Assembly: GCF_002902905.1 (NCBI RefSeq)
Contig: NZ_CP026124.1
Span: 3,348,001 to 3,412,000 of the forward strand
Direction: 5' to 3'
Length of the DNA: 64,000 bases
Source: Achromobacter sp. AONIH1
GTDB lineage: Bacteria; Pseudomonadota; Gammaproteobacteria; Burkholderiales; Burkholderiaceae_B
Both the position numbers and the translations under genes were made by a program. Numbering within the stretch: the stretch's first letter is position 1; each line of letters opens with the position of its first letter. Positions 48,529 to 57,829 of the stretch are shown here, one piece after another. A model generated the notes under the pieces. It saw only the letters and a list, made by a program, of their open reading frames with translations. It was not told where the DNA came from and made no database searches.

Positions 48529-48881
48529 AATCAACGACTTTGTATGGCTTGAGCAAGTGCAGCACCTGCGTCAAGGCGCGCGACTGGCTGAGCGCGCATG
48601 GCGTCGCGCATGATTTCGTCGACTACCGCGATCATCCGGTGGCTGCCGCCACGCTCAAGGCCTGGGCCGGCAAGGTGGGCGGCTGGGAAAAGCTGGTCAA
48701 CCGCACGTCCATGACCTGGCGCGCGTTGCCGGACGAGCGCAAGGCCGCCAGCACCGACGCGCAATGGACCCAGCTGATCGCCGAGTACCCGGCGCTGGTG
48801 CGCCGCCCGGTCACGGTCACGCCGGACGGCGAGGTCACGGTCGGTTTCAGCGAAAAGCGCTACGGCGAACGCTTCGCCTGA
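48525..48881 (+). CDS. ArsC/Spx-family thioredoxin-fold protein
   Basis: The 118-residue protein has an N-terminal CSTC motif (Cys12, Cys15) in TTLYGLSKCSTCVKARDWL and the ArsC-family pattern DYRDHPVAAATLKAW, KLVNRTSMTWRALP, LIAEYPALVRRPVTV. It fits the YffB/Spx-like group rather than true arsenate reductase, since no ars genes are near and glutathione-dependent YffB-like members share this layout. It overlaps potI by 4 bases, so it is expressed with the polyamine transporter. Confidence 0.85.
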   Translation: MKSTTLYGLSKCSTCVKARDWLSAHGVAHDFVDYRDHPVAAATLKAWAGKVGGWEKLVNRTSMTWRALPDERKAASTDAQWTQLIAEYPALVRRPVTVTPDGEVTVGFSEKRYGERFA

Positions 48882-48893
48882 TCGCGCAGCGCC

Positions 48894-49622
48894 ATGGCCG
48901 GCAAGGCAATTCCATCGGGCAGCGCCGCAGCGGCGCTGCCCGATGTTTTTTTCGACCGCGACGCCCGCGAGCTGGCGCGCGACCTCTTGGGCAAGGTGAT
49001 CCGGCATCGCGTCGACGGCCTGTGGCTGTCGGCCCGCATCATCGAGACCGAGGCCTACTACCAGGCCGAGAAGGGCAGCCACGCCTCGCTGGGCTATACC
49101 CACAAGCGGCGCGCGCTGTTCATGGACGGCGGCGTCATCTACATGTACTACGCGCGCGGCGGCGATTCGCTGAACTTCAGCGCCGCCGGGCCGGGCAACG
49201 CGGTGCTGATCAAGTCCGGTCATCCCTGGGTCGACGCGCGTTCGGGGCCAGAGGCGCTGGCGCGCATGCAGGCGCTCAATCCCGACGCGGCGGGGGGCGC
49301 GCGTCCGCCGCACAAGCTGTGCGCCGGCCAGACCCTGCTGTGCCGCGCCCTGGGCTTGAAAGTGCCGGACTGGGATGCGCGCCGCTTCGACCCCGAGGCG
49401 CTGTACGTGGAGGACGTGGGCGAGCGTCCCTCCGCCCTGGTGCGCTGCGCCCGGCTGGGCATTCCGGCGGGCCGCGACGAGCATCTGCAATACCGCTATG
49501 TGGACCCGGCCTATGCCGCGTTCTGCACCCGCAACCCGCTGCGGCGCGGCCAGGTCGCGGGTCGCGACTACGTCTGGGTGGATGGGCGGGACAGGGAATT
49601 GCCGCCGCCGGGCGGGGCGTAG
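48894..49622 (+). CDS. DNA-3-methyladenine glycosylase (AAG/MPG family)
   Basis: The 242-residue protein has the MPG fold with VIRHRVDGLWLSARIIETEAY (catalytic Glu in the IIETEAY motif), GSHASLGYTHKRRALFMDGGVIYMYYARG and GPGNAVLIKSG-like, and RDYVWVDGR at the end. It removes alkylated purines in base-excision repair. It starts 12 bases after the ArsC-like gene. The first 15 residues are not conserved in the family and a slightly later start is possible. Confidence 0.93.
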   Translation: MAGKAIPSGSAAAALPDVFFDRDARELARDLLGKVIRHRVDGLWLSARIIETEAYYQAEKGSHASLGYTHKRRALFMDGGVIYMYYARGGDSLNFSAAGPGNAVLIKSGHPWVDARSGPEALARMQALNPDAAGGARPPHKLCAGQTLLCRALGLKVPDWDARRFDPEALYVEDVGERPSALVRCARLGIPAGRDEHLQYRYVDPAYAAFCTRNPLRRGQVAGRDYVWVDGRDRELPPPGGA

Positions 49623-49688
49623 CGGGCGCAGCGCTTGTTCAGCGCGCCAGGCGCCGGCTGACGTCAGGGCACTGCGGCAAGCGCCGTT

Positions 49689-50396
49689 TCAGGCGGAGCG
49701 GTCGGCGGCTTCGCGCGCCCGGCGCTCCATCGAGGCCAGCATCTCGGCGTACTTCTGCCGCACGCGGCGGCGGTTCAGGCGCCGGCTCCAGGCGTATAGC
49801 GGAATCAGGGGCAGCGAGCCGAAACCGTCGATCAGGTACAGCCCGGGCTTGCCGTCGGCGTTGCGGCCGTAGGCGATGTTGGAGGGCGAGACGTCATGCA
49901 GCACGACATGGGCGTCGGCCAGATCCTCGAAGAACTCGTCCAGCCGCGCCCGCAGGGCCTGGTCCAGCCGGCCCTGGCGCGCCAGGCTCGCCACCGTGGG
50001 CGCGATCCCGCCCGCGTCGTCGGTGATCTTCTCCACCAGCAGCCCCAGGCCCAGCGAGGTCTGCGCCACGCCCAGGATGCGGGCCAGCGGCACCTGCCAC
50101 ACGCCGGAAGGGCGGGTGGTGGTGTTGACGTATTCGGTGATCTCGTTCAGGTAGACGCGGTAGGCGCTTTCACGCTGATACTGCTTGTACCAGCGCTTGA
50201 ACGGCCGCGCTTGCAGGTAGCGGGCGCGCGCCTTCATGTCCATCACCTTGACGAGCAGGGAAGGGGCGTTCGGGTGCTGGAAGATGTGACGGTCGCCGCC
50301 GACCGCCAGGGGGAATTCCGCGTCCAGGTTCAGGGGACCGAAGATCGATTGAAACGAGACTGCGTTGCTACAGGATGGAAGATCGGCGGAGTTCAA
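49689..50396 (-). CDS. YrbL-like protein kinase-fold protein
   Basis: The 235-residue protein has the PhoP-regulated YrbL pattern: FPLAVGGDRHIFQHPNAPSLLVKVMD, YKQYQRESAYRVYLNEITEYV, a kinase-like HDVSPSNIAYGRNADGKPGLYLIDGFGS. It belongs to the protein kinase superfamily; its target is unknown. The start at 50396 would be TTG with no strong ribosome site, and no ATG precedes the conserved region, so the true start is uncertain. Confidence 0.8.
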   Translation of the reverse strand: MNSADLPSCSNAVSFQSIFGPLNLDAEFPLAVGGDRHIFQHPNAPSLLVKVMDMKARARYLQARPFKRWYKQYQRESAYRVYLNEITEYVNTTTRPSGVWQVPLARILGVAQTSLGLGLLVEKITDDAGGIAPTVASLARQGRLDQALRARLDEFFEDLADAHVVLHDVSPSNIAYGRNADGKPGLYLIDGFGSLPLIPLYAWSRRLNRRRVRQKYAEMLASMERRAREAADRSA

Positions 50397-50551
50397 AACA
50401 GTTGCGTGCTCATGCAGATTGTTAACAGTTTAATGCTGTTGCGCGGAGCAGGCAGGCATACCCGACTGGCGGAGCTGGCTATTTATCCAGGGCCGTCCCG
50501 AGCCAAAATATCGGGCCGCATCCTAAAATCCCTGTTTTGGAGGCGAGTTCC

Positions 50552-51958
50552 TTGACCTTGAATGACATCCTGCTTTGGGTCGCGGCCGGTGGCGCCGTGC
50601 TGGCCTGCCTGCTTGGCCTAGCGGCCTGCCTGCGCCCGTCCGGCGGCCCCGCCCGCCTGGACGCGCTGCTGGAAGGGCTGGAACGCACCGAGCGCGCGCT
50701 ACGCGCCGACATTGCCGAGGGCCAGCGCGGCCTGCGCGGCGAACTGGCGGAGTCGGCCCGCGCCCTGCGCGCGGAGCTGGGGCAGGCCCAGGACGAGCTG
50801 CGCGCCGGCCTGGGGCGCGACGCCCAGGCCGCCCGCGCCGAGTCCGCCGAATCGCTGGCCCGCTTCGCCGCCGGCTTCGGCGAGCAGCTGCAGGGGCTGA
50901 TCCAGATCAACGAGCGCCGCCTGTCCGAAGTGCGCGCCACGGTCGACCAGCGGCTGCAACTGCTGCAGGCCGACAACGGCGCCCGGCTCGACGAGATGCG
51001 CCGGACCGTGGACGAAAAGCTGCACGCCACGCTGGAACAGCGGCTGGGCGAATCGTTCAAGCTGGTCTCCGAGCGGCTGGAGGCGGTGCACAAGGGCCTG
51101 GGCGAAATGCAGGCGCTGGCCGCGGGCGTGGGCGATCTCAAGCGCGTGCTGACCAACGTGAAGTCGCGCGGCACCTGGGGCGAGGTGCAACTGGCCCGGC
51201 TGATCGAAGACAACATGACGCCGGACCAGTACGCCAGCAACATCAAGCCGGTGCCGGGCAGCGACGCGATCGTGGAGTTCGCCGTGCGCCTGCCGGGCAG
51301 GGCGGGCGGCGCGCCGGTCTGGCTGCCGATCGACGCCAAGTTCCCCAAGGAAGAATACGAGCGCCTGATGGACGCCCAGGAAGCGGCCGACGCCGAGGGC
51401 GCGCGCGCGGCCGGCGCGGCGCTGGGCAAGGCGGTGGAAGCACAGGCCCGGATGATCGCCGCCAAGTACGTGGCGCCGCCGCACACCACCGATTTCGCCA
51501 TCATGTTCCTGCCCACCGAAAGCCTGTATGCCGAGGTGCTGCGGCGTCCGGGGCTGCTGGACCGGCTGCACGGCCTGCGCGTCAACGTGGCCGGCCCCAG
51601 CAATCTGGCGGCCCTGCTGAACAGCCTGCAGATGGGCTTTCGCACCCTGGCCATCGAGCAGCGCTCGTCCGAGGTCTGGCAGGTGCTGCGCGCCGTCAAG
51701 ACCGAGTTCGGCAAGTTCGGCGAGGCGCTGGCCAGCGTCAAGAAGACGCTGGACAACGCCAGCAACAAGATCGGCCAGACCGAGGTGCGCACGCGCGCCA
51801 TGCTGCGCAACCTGAAGAACGTCGAAGCCTTGCCCGAGGCCGATGCGCGGCTGGTGCTGGGCGGGCAGTCCGGTCAGGATGCGGACGATCCGGGCGACGC
51901 CGGGGAGGCGGACGCCGGCTATTCCGCTGTGGCGGCAGAGCCACCCCGGCAGGCGTGA
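50552..51958 (+). CDS. rmuC: DNA recombination protein RmuC
   Basis: The 468-residue protein has an N-terminal membrane anchor (LNDILLWVAAGGAVLACLLGLAA), a long Ala/Arg/Glu-rich coiled coil (about 35-200) and the RmuC nuclease-like domain (about 205-420) with KSRGTWGEVQLARLIEDNM, LPIDAKFPKEEYERL, FLPTESLYAEVL and VNVAGPSNLAALLNSLQMGF. I choose the TTG at 50552 because GGAGG lies 8 bases upstream; an earlier TTG at 50537 overlaps that ribosome site. RmuC limits recombination at inverted repeats. Confidence 0.92.
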   Translation: MTLNDILLWVAAGGAVLACLLGLAACLRPSGGPARLDALLEGLERTERALRADIAEGQRGLRGELAESARALRAELGQAQDELRAGLGRDAQAARAESAESLARFAAGFGEQLQGLIQINERRLSEVRATVDQRLQLLQADNGARLDEMRRTVDEKLHATLEQRLGESFKLVSERLEAVHKGLGEMQALAAGVGDLKRVLTNVKSRGTWGEVQLARLIEDNMTPDQYASNIKPVPGSDAIVEFAVRLPGRAGGAPVWLPIDAKFPKEEYERLMDAQEAADAEGARAAGAALGKAVEAQARMIAAKYVAPPHTTDFAIMFLPTESLYAEVLRRPGLLDRLHGLRVNVAGPSNLAALLNSLQMGFRTLAIEQRSSEVWQVLRAVKTEFGKFGEALASVKKTLDNASNKIGQTEVRTRAMLRNLKNVEALPEADARLVLGGQSGQDADDPGDAGEADAGYSAVAAEPPRQA

Positions 51959-52057
51959 TTCCTAGCCGCCCGGCAGGAGGCAGCTTGTTGCCCCGCCATA
52001 CAGTGGATATCCTCATGCTTGCGGCAATCCGCCGTCGATATCTGGAGCATCGCAAGC

Positions 52058-53587
52058 ATGGGCACCGCTGAACGCCACGATCCTTCTTCCCTCGACGCGA
52101 CCGGGCTGGCCGCGGCCATCGCCGATGGCCAGACCACGGCCAGCCAGGCCATGCGCGAGGCCCTGGAGCGGGTCGCCGCGCGTAATCCCGACATCAACGC
52201 GGTCTGCGGACTGCGGGAAGACCTGGGCCTGAGCCTGGCCGCCAGGACGGACGAGGAACTCGCGGGCCTGACGCGGGACGGGCGGCGCGCCCTGCTGGCC
52301 GAGCGTCCGTTCCTGGGCGTGCCGACCTTGCTCAAGGACCTGGGCACGGCCGCGCTGGGCCTGCCCAGCGCCATGGGCTCGGTGCTGTACGGCCAGGTAG
52401 AGTGGAACGTGGACGCTGAAATCGTCGTCCGCTACCGCCGCGCCGGCCTGATTCCCTTTGGCCGCAGCACCAGCGCCGAGCTGGGGCTCAGCCCCACTTC
52501 CGAATCGCCGGTCTACGGCGCGCCCACGCAGAATCCCTGGAAGCCCGGTCATAGCGCCGGCGGTTCCAGCGGGGGCGCGGGCGCAGCGCTGGCCAGCGGC
52601 ATGGTGCATATCGCCCATGGCAGCGACGGCGGCGGCTCGATCCGCATTCCCGCGTCCTGCTGCGGCGTGCTGGGCCTGAAGCCCTCGCGCGGCCTGATGC
52701 CGCTGGGCCCGCTCAAGGGCGAAGGCTGGGGCGGGCTGGCCACCGAGCACATGATGACCCTGTCGGCGCGCGACTGCGCCGCCGCCCTGGACATCAGCGC
52801 CGGCGCCGACGTGGGCGCGCCCTATGCCGCGCCGGCCTTGCCCGCGCAATCCTTCCGCGCGATCGTGGCGGACGCGGCGCGGGATCCGCGCGCCGTCGCG
52901 CCGCGCCGCATCGCCTGGCTCAACACGACCTACGAAGGCGACGCGATCGATCCGGAAGTCGCGGCCGCGGTGGCCGAGGCCGCCAGCCTGTTCGCCTCGC
53001 TAGGGCACGAACTCGAGACCGCCGCGCCGCCCGTGGGCTCGGAAGAGGTCCTGTCGCCGATGCTGCCGCTGATCGCCAGCGCCGCGGCCAATGCCATCGA
53101 CGCCTTCGTCGCCGCGCGCGGCCGGCGCCTGGCGGCCGACGAACTCCAGCCCACCACGCTGGGCGCGCGCGAGTACGCGCGCAACATTTCGGGCGCGCAG
53201 TACGTGTCCTGCGTCGACGCCTGCCACGAGATCACGCGCCGCGTCGGCCGTTTCCTGGACCGGCGCGACGGACAGGGCTACGACCTGTTCCTGTCGCCGA
53301 CGCTGGCCGGCCTGCCCGCCGCCATCGGTCGTTACGCCATGGACAACGCCGATTACCTGGCCTACCGTCTGGGCAAGAAGGGCGTGATCGGCTATTCGCC
53401 CTTCGCGCCGCTGGCGAACCTGACCGGCATGCCCGCGATCTCCATTCCCTTCGGGCTGTCGCGCGATGGCCTGCCCATCGGCATCCAGCTGATGGGGCCG
53501 TTGGGCAGCGAGGCCTTGCTGTTGGCGCTGGCGGCGCAGGTCGAGGCCGTCAAACCATGGCAGCGGGTGGCGCCGATGGCCCGCTAG
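52058..53587 (+). CDS. Amidase, amidase-signature family
   Basis: The 509-residue hydrolase has the Ser-cisSer-Lys triad: Lys93 in PTLLKDLG, Ser170 in HSAGGSSGGAGAAL and nucleophile Ser194 in HGSDGGGSIRIPASCCG. The substrate is not predictable; the family includes amidases, 6-aminohexanoate-cyclic-dimer hydrolase-like enzymes and GatA. It is not GatA, as no gatB/gatC is near. It starts with GGAG 11 bases before ATG 52058 and precedes the AidB-like gene by 56 bases, so they may be cotranscribed. Confidence 0.88.
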   Translation: MGTAERHDPSSLDATGLAAAIADGQTTASQAMREALERVAARNPDINAVCGLREDLGLSLAARTDEELAGLTRDGRRALLAERPFLGVPTLLKDLGTAALGLPSAMGSVLYGQVEWNVDAEIVVRYRRAGLIPFGRSTSAELGLSPTSESPVYGAPTQNPWKPGHSAGGSSGGAGAALASGMVHIAHGSDGGGSIRIPASCCGVLGLKPSRGLMPLGPLKGEGWGGLATEHMMTLSARDCAAALDISAGADVGAPYAAPALPAQSFRAIVADAARDPRAVAPRRIAWLNTTYEGDAIDPEVAAAVAEAASLFASLGHELETAAPPVGSEEVLSPMLPLIASAAANAIDAFVAARGRRLAADELQPTTLGAREYARNISGAQYVSCVDACHEITRRVGRFLDRRDGQGYDLFLSPTLAGLPAAIGRYAMDNADYLAYRLGKKGVIGYSPFAPLANLTGMPAISIPFGLSRDGLPIGIQLMGPLGSEALLLALAAQVEAVKPWQRVAPMAR

Positions 53588-53643
53588 CGGCAAGGCCGGG
53601 GCAGCGGGCGCGCCGCGCCCGCCCACGGCAACAGGGAGAGATC

Positions 53644-55308
53644 ATGGCATCGTTTTCGACGCATACCGTGTTCAACCAGGTTCCGCCCCTGGAGGACTAT
53701 TCCCTTTACGAGACGGATCCCGCGCTGCGCGCGGCGGTGGCGCGCGAAGGCGCGGCGGCCTGGGAGGGCGACCTCGCCGCCCATGGCGCCTGGCTCGGGC
53801 GGGCGCAGACGCTGGCCGCCGGGGACGAGGCCAACCGCCATCCGCCCAGGCTGATCAGCTATGACCGCGGCGGCCATCGCGTCGACCAGATCGAATTCCA
53901 TCCCTCCTGGCGGCTGCTGATGGGCGGCGTGGTGGCGCGCGGCCTGCACAGCCGTGTCTGGGCGCAGCCGGCGCCGGGCGCCCAGGCCGCGCGCGCCGCC
54001 GCCTACCTGATGCAGGGTCAGGTCGAGGCCGGCACCTTGTGTCCGACCACCATGACTTTCGCGGCCGTGCCGCTGCTGCAACGCGAACCGGCCGGCGTGG
54101 TGGACTTCGGCGGCGACTGGCTGCCCGCGCTGTATTCGCGCGAGTTCGACGGCGCGGACGCGCCGCTGACCGCCAAGCGCGGCGCGCTGATCGGCATGGG
54201 CCTGACCGAAAAGCAGGGCGGTTCGGACCTGCGCGCCATCAGCACGCGGGCGACGCCGCTGGGCGCGCCGGGGCGCGGGTGCGCCTATCAGCTGGTGGGC
54301 CACAAATGGTTCTATTCGGTGCCGCAGGCCGATGCGCACCTGGTGCTGGCCCAGGCCGACGAGGGGCCCAGCTGCTTCTTCGTGCCGCGCTGGATACCGG
54401 GCGGGCCGCGCAACGCCGTGCGCGTGCGCCGCCTGAAGGACAAACTGGGCAACCGCAGCAACGCCAGCGCCGAGGTCGAGTTCGAGGACGCCTGGGGCGT
54501 GATGGTGGGCGAGCCGGGCTGCGGCCTGGCGGTGCTGCTGGAAATGGCCGCCACCACGCGGCTCGATTGCGTGCTGGGCAGTGCGGCGCTGTTGCGCCAG
54601 GCGCTGGTGCAGGCCGCGCATCACGCGCGTCATCGCCAGGCCTTCGGCAAGCCGCTGGCCGAGCAGCCGCTGATGCGCAACGTGCTGGCCGACCTGGCGC
54701 TGGAGAGCGAGGCGTCCATGGCGCTGGCGTTGCGGCTGGCGCGCGCCGTCGACGAGCGCGCCGACCCCGGCGCGCGGGCGCTGGCGCGCGTGGGCACGCC
54801 GGCCGCCAAGCTCTGGGTCTGCAAGCGCGCCGTGGCGGCGGTGGCCGAGTGCCTGGAGGCCTGGGGCGGCAACGGCTACGTGGAAGACGGTCCCATGCCC
54901 AGGCTGTACCGCGAGACGCCGGTGAATTCGGTCTGGGAAGGCTCGGGCAACGTCATGGCGCTGGACGTGCTGCGCGCGTTGCAGCGCGAACCCGAGGGCA
55001 TGCCCGCGCTGGCGCGCGAGCTGGACGCGGCCGCCGGCCAGTACCGTGACTACGACGCCGCGCTGGCGCAATGGCGCGCCAGCCTGGCCGACACGGCGCA
55101 GGCCGAGGTCCAGGCCCGCCGCATCGCCGCCGGGCTGGCCCGGCTGTGGCAGGCGGCGCTGTTGATCCAGCACGCGCCGGCCGCCGTCGCGGACGCCTTC
55201 GTGGGCAGCCGGCTGGCGGCGGGCGGCGGCATTTTCGGCGAATTGCCCGCCGGCGCCGATGTCCGCGCCATCCTCGCGCGCGCGTGGCCGGACGCCGTCG
55301 CATGCTAA
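53644..55308 (+). CDS. AidB-like acyl-CoA dehydrogenase family protein
   Basis: The 554-residue flavoprotein matches AidB: HTVFNQVPPLEDYSLYETDPAL at the N-terminus, GLTEKQGGSDLRAISTRATP, VGHKWFYSVPQADAHLVLAQ, and the C-terminal NGYVEDGPMPRLYRETPVNS followed by VWEGSGNVMALDVLR. E. coli AidB binds DNA and is part of the adaptive alkylation response; its enzymatic role is small. Length (AidB 541) and motifs favour AidB over short-chain acyl-CoA dehydrogenase. The DNA glycosylase 4 kb upstream is also an alkylation-repair gene. Strong site AGGGAGA before the ATG. Confidence 0.9.
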   Translation: MASFSTHTVFNQVPPLEDYSLYETDPALRAAVAREGAAAWEGDLAAHGAWLGRAQTLAAGDEANRHPPRLISYDRGGHRVDQIEFHPSWRLLMGGVVARGLHSRVWAQPAPGAQAARAAAYLMQGQVEAGTLCPTTMTFAAVPLLQREPAGVVDFGGDWLPALYSREFDGADAPLTAKRGALIGMGLTEKQGGSDLRAISTRATPLGAPGRGCAYQLVGHKWFYSVPQADAHLVLAQADEGPSCFFVPRWIPGGPRNAVRVRRLKDKLGNRSNASAEVEFEDAWGVMVGEPGCGLAVLLEMAATTRLDCVLGSAALLRQALVQAAHHARHRQAFGKPLAEQPLMRNVLADLALESEASMALALRLARAVDERADPGARALARVGTPAAKLWVCKRAVAAVAECLEAWGGNGYVEDGPMPRLYRETPVNSVWEGSGNVMALDVLRALQREPEGMPALARELDAAAGQYRDYDAALAQWRASLADTAQAEVQARRIAAGLARLWQAALLIQHAPAAVADAFVGSRLAAGGGIFGELPAGADVRAILARAWPDAVAC

Positions 55309-55350
55309 ATTTCCCTACTTCCCCGTACCGCCTTACCCATTTGGAACGCC

Positions 55351-56028
55351 ATGCTTTCCCAGCAAGAACTCAAGCAGCAGGCCGCCGACGCGGCCCTGGA
55401 ATTCGTTGAACAGGTCGCCGGCCCGGACGCCATCATCGGCGTGGGCACCGGCTCCACCGCCGACCTCTTCATCGACGGGCTGGCCCGTTTCAAGGGCCGC
55501 ATCGCCGGCACGGTGGCCAGCTCGGAACGCAGCGCCGCCCGCCTGGCGGGGCATGGCCTGAAGGTGCTGGACCTGAACGACGTGCGCTCGATGCCGATCT
55601 ACGTGGACGGCGCCGACGAGATCAACGCCGGCCTGCACATGATCAAGGGCGGCGGCGGCGCGCTGACGCGCGAGAAGATCGTCGCCTCGGTGGCCGAGCG
55701 CTTCATCTGCATCGCCGACGAATCCAAGCTGGTCCAGACGCTGGGCAAGTTCCCGCTGCCGCTGGAAGTGATTCCGATGGCGCGCGAGTCCGTGGCCCGC
55801 GCCATGACGGCGCTGGGCGGCCAGCCGCGCCTGCGCGAAGGCTTCGTGACCGACAACGGCAACATCATCCTGGACGTGTCCGGCCTGTCCATCACCGACG
55901 CGCCGGCGCTGGAAGCCCGCGTCAACAACTTGCCCGGCGTGGTGACTTGCGGTCTGTTCGCGCTGCCCGGCGCCGACGTGGCGCTGCTGGCGACGCAGAA
56001 CGGCATCCGGCGGCTGGATCGCGCCTGA
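55351..56028 (+). CDS. rpiA: Ribose-5-phosphate isomerase A
   Basis: The 225-residue enzyme interconverts ribose 5-phosphate and ribulose 5-phosphate in the pentose phosphate pathway. Signatures: [45 protein letters not shown] (catalytic acidic residues and phosphate loop), and [14 protein letters not shown]. Length equals RpiA of E. coli (219). It begins 42 bases after the AidB-like gene. Confidence 0.96.
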   Translation: MLSQQELKQQAADAALEFVEQVAGPDAIIGVGTGSTADLFIDGLARFKGRIAGTVASSERSAARLAGHGLKVLDLNDVRSMPIYVDGADEINAGLHMIKGGGGALTREKIVASVAERFICIADESKLVQTLGKFPLPLEVIPMARESVARAMTALGGQPRLREGFVTDNGNIILDVSGLSITDAPALEARVNNLPGVVTCGLFALPGADVALLATQNGIRRLDRA

Positions 56029-56085
56029 TGATTTCCCCCACGGCTGCGTTTGCGCGGCCGTGGGCGACAGGCATGGCGCGCCGGC

Positions 56086-56415
56086 TCAAGCGGACGCGTG
56101 TTTTTCGGGCTCGACCGACAGGCGCAGGCCCAGGGTCTTGAGCACCGCCAGCAGCGTCTTCAATGTGGGATTGCCATTGGGCGACAGCGTGCGGTAAAGG
56201 GACTCGCGGCTGATGCCGGCTTGCGCCGCGACGACGGCCAGGCCACCGTAGGCTTCGGCTACGGTGCGCAGGGCGAGCAGGCCCGCGGCCCGGTCGTCGG
56301 GGTCGTCCAGCGATTCCAGGGCGGCCTTGAGATATTCGACGGCCAATTGGCGATCCGCTCGCAGTTCGGCGACTTCCGCGGCGTGGTGAGATACCGCGCC
56401 CTTGAGCTTGCTCAT
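56086..56415 (-). CDS. Helix-turn-helix antitoxin of a HigBA-type pair
   Basis: The 109-residue protein has a C-terminal XRE-like helix-turn-helix (YGGLAVVAAQAGISRESLYRTLSPNGNPTLKTLLAVLKTLGLRLSVEPE), typical of the addiction-module antidote family with HigA-like and Xre members. The N-terminal half (MSKLKGAVSHHAAEVAELR) is acidic and helical. Its ATG overlaps the stop of the toxin gene (ATGA), the usual toxin-first order of HigBA. It probably represses its own promoter. Confidence 0.85.
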   Translation of the reverse strand: MSKLKGAVSHHAAEVAELRADRQLAVEYLKAALESLDDPDDRAAGLLALRTVAEAYGGLAVVAAQAGISRESLYRTLSPNGNPTLKTLLAVLKTLGLRLSVEPEKHASA

Positions 56416-56735
56416 GCCTGCCTCCGTTTCCATTCCTGCCACAACGCCTGGGCGACCTTGATGTCGCCAGCCTGGCTGCCTTTGTCTCCGCCACACAGCA
56501 GCAAGACGACAGCCTTGCCGTGCCGGCCGCAGTAGACGCGATAGCCAGCTCCGGTATGTATGCGTAGTTCGATGACGCCCGCGCCCACCGGCTGCGAGTC
56601 GCCGAAATTGCCCATTTCGAGCTGCCGCAGGCGCACCCGGATACGGGCCTGGGACGACTTGTCGCGTAGCGTATTGAGCCATGCGGAGAAGGGTTCGCCG
56701 CCATCCTCGCGCTGATAGCGCAGCAATTCCAGCAT
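56412..56735 (-). CDS. RelE/HigB-type toxin of a toxin-antitoxin pair
   Basis: The 107-residue protein has the HigB/Gp49-like RelE fold: QREDGGEPFSAWLNTLRDKSSQARIRVRL, LEMGNFGDSQPVGAGVIELRIHTGAGYRVYCGRHGKAVVLLL, and GGDKGSQAGDIKVAQALWQEW. Such toxins cleave mRNA on the ribosome. It is translated from ATG 56735; a perfect palindrome lies just upstream at 56745-56760. Confidence 0.88.
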   Translation of the reverse strand: MLELLRYQREDGGEPFSAWLNTLRDKSSQARIRVRLRQLEMGNFGDSQPVGAGVIELRIHTGAGYRVYCGRHGKAVVLLLCGGDKGSQAGDIKVAQALWQEWKRRQA

Positions 56736-56744
56736 GGTATGATT

Positions 56745-56760
56745 GTAGCTTGAAAGCTAC
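56745..56760 (-). promoter_or_regulatory. Palindromic operator/promoter of the toxin-antitoxin pair
   Basis: GTAGCTT-GA-AAGCTAC is a perfect 7-bp inverted repeat. On the reverse strand it overlaps or abuts a TACAAT -10-like hexamer just before the toxin ATG, as expected for autorepression by the antitoxin. Confidence 0.65.
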
Positions 56761-57006
56761 TCCTTGTGGGTGAGAGCCACCGGTGGGCAAGCCGGCGAGG
56801 CCCGGGATCAGTGGGGAAGCGCAGCCCGGACGCTTGCGCCGGGCGCAGGCGTGTCCAAGGATCGTAATGCCTTCCTTGCAGCGGTTTGCCGGGGTGTTCA
56901 TAATCCTGTCACACATGGGTCATAACCTTGCGGGCTGTGCAGGCCCATCACGAAAACGCTTACTTTCCGGGGCAATGCAATGAAACCAACCACGCAGGGA
57001 GCCCGG

Positions 57007-57732
57007 ATGACCGAGCACACAAACAAGCAGTTCGACGCTGATCTGGAAAACGTCCGCTCGCAGTTCCTGCAGATGGGCGGCGTGGTGGAAGCCATGATCC
57101 AGGAAGCCATCGACGCGCTGGCCAGCGGCGACATGGCGCTGGTGGACAAGGTCCGCGAGCGGGAAAAGGAAGTCAACCGTCACGAAGTCGAGATCGACGA
57201 GAGCATCAGCCGCATCCTGGCCCGGCATCAGCCCACGGCCATCGACCTGCGCATGCTGATGGCGGTGTCGAAGATGCTGACCGACATGGAGCGCTCCGGC
57301 GACGAGGCCGAGAAGGTCGCTACCGTCGCGCGCCGCATCCATGAGGGCGAGCTGCGCCACTTCCCCGTCATCGAGCTGCGCCACATGGCCGCCAATGTGC
57401 GCACCATGTTGCACCAGGCGCTGGACGCCTTCGCCCGCCTGGATCCGATCCAGGCGGCCGCGGTGGTGCGCAGCGACAAGGAAGTCGACAAGGAATGGAA
57501 GGGCGCGCTGCGCCACCTGATCACCTACATGATCGAGGATCCGCGCACCATCTCGCGTTCCATCGACATGATCTTCATCGCCCGCGCGCTCGAGCGCATC
57601 GGCGATCATGCCAAGAACATGTCCGAGCGCGTGATCTACATGGTCAAGGGCGCGGATGTGCGCCACACCGGCGTGAAGAACACCGAGCGCCTGGCGCGCG
57701 GCGAGGAAGACGAACGCAACGAGGCCGAGTAA
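57007..57732 (+). CDS. phoU: Phosphate transport system accessory protein PhoU
   Basis: The 241-residue protein has two PhoU three-helix repeats with E/DxxxD metal motifs, for example KVREREKEVNRHEVEIDESI and SDKEVDKEWKGALRHLITYM, plus MTDMERSGDEAEKV-like and IARALERIGDHAKNMSERVIY. It controls phosphate signalling with PhoR and the Pst transporter. I choose ATG 57007, preceded by AGGGAG; an earlier in-frame ATG at 56980 lacks a site. No pst genes are adjacent in the window. Confidence 0.92.
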   Translation: MTEHTNKQFDADLENVRSQFLQMGGVVEAMIQEAIDALASGDMALVDKVREREKEVNRHEVEIDESISRILARHQPTAIDLRMLMAVSKMLTDMERSGDEAEKVATVARRIHEGELRHFPVIELRHMAANVRTMLHQALDAFARLDPIQAAAVVRSDKEVDKEWKGALRHLITYMIEDPRTISRSIDMIFIARALERIGDHAKNMSERVIYMVKGADVRHTGVKNTERLARGEEDERNEAE

Positions 57733-57794
57733 AGCGCGCGGGGGCTGGCGTCAGCCGGCCTCGGCCCTGATTCCCGATCGTCCGGCGCAAGCCG

Positions 57795-57829
57795 AAAAAA
57801 CCCCTGGAGCGTGGGCTCCAGGGGTTTTT
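57795..57829 (+). terminator. Intrinsic terminator of phoU
   Basis: AAAAACCCCTGGAGC pairs with GCTCCAGGGGTTTTT around a short GTGG loop. Situated 62 bases after phoU. Confidence 0.92.
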
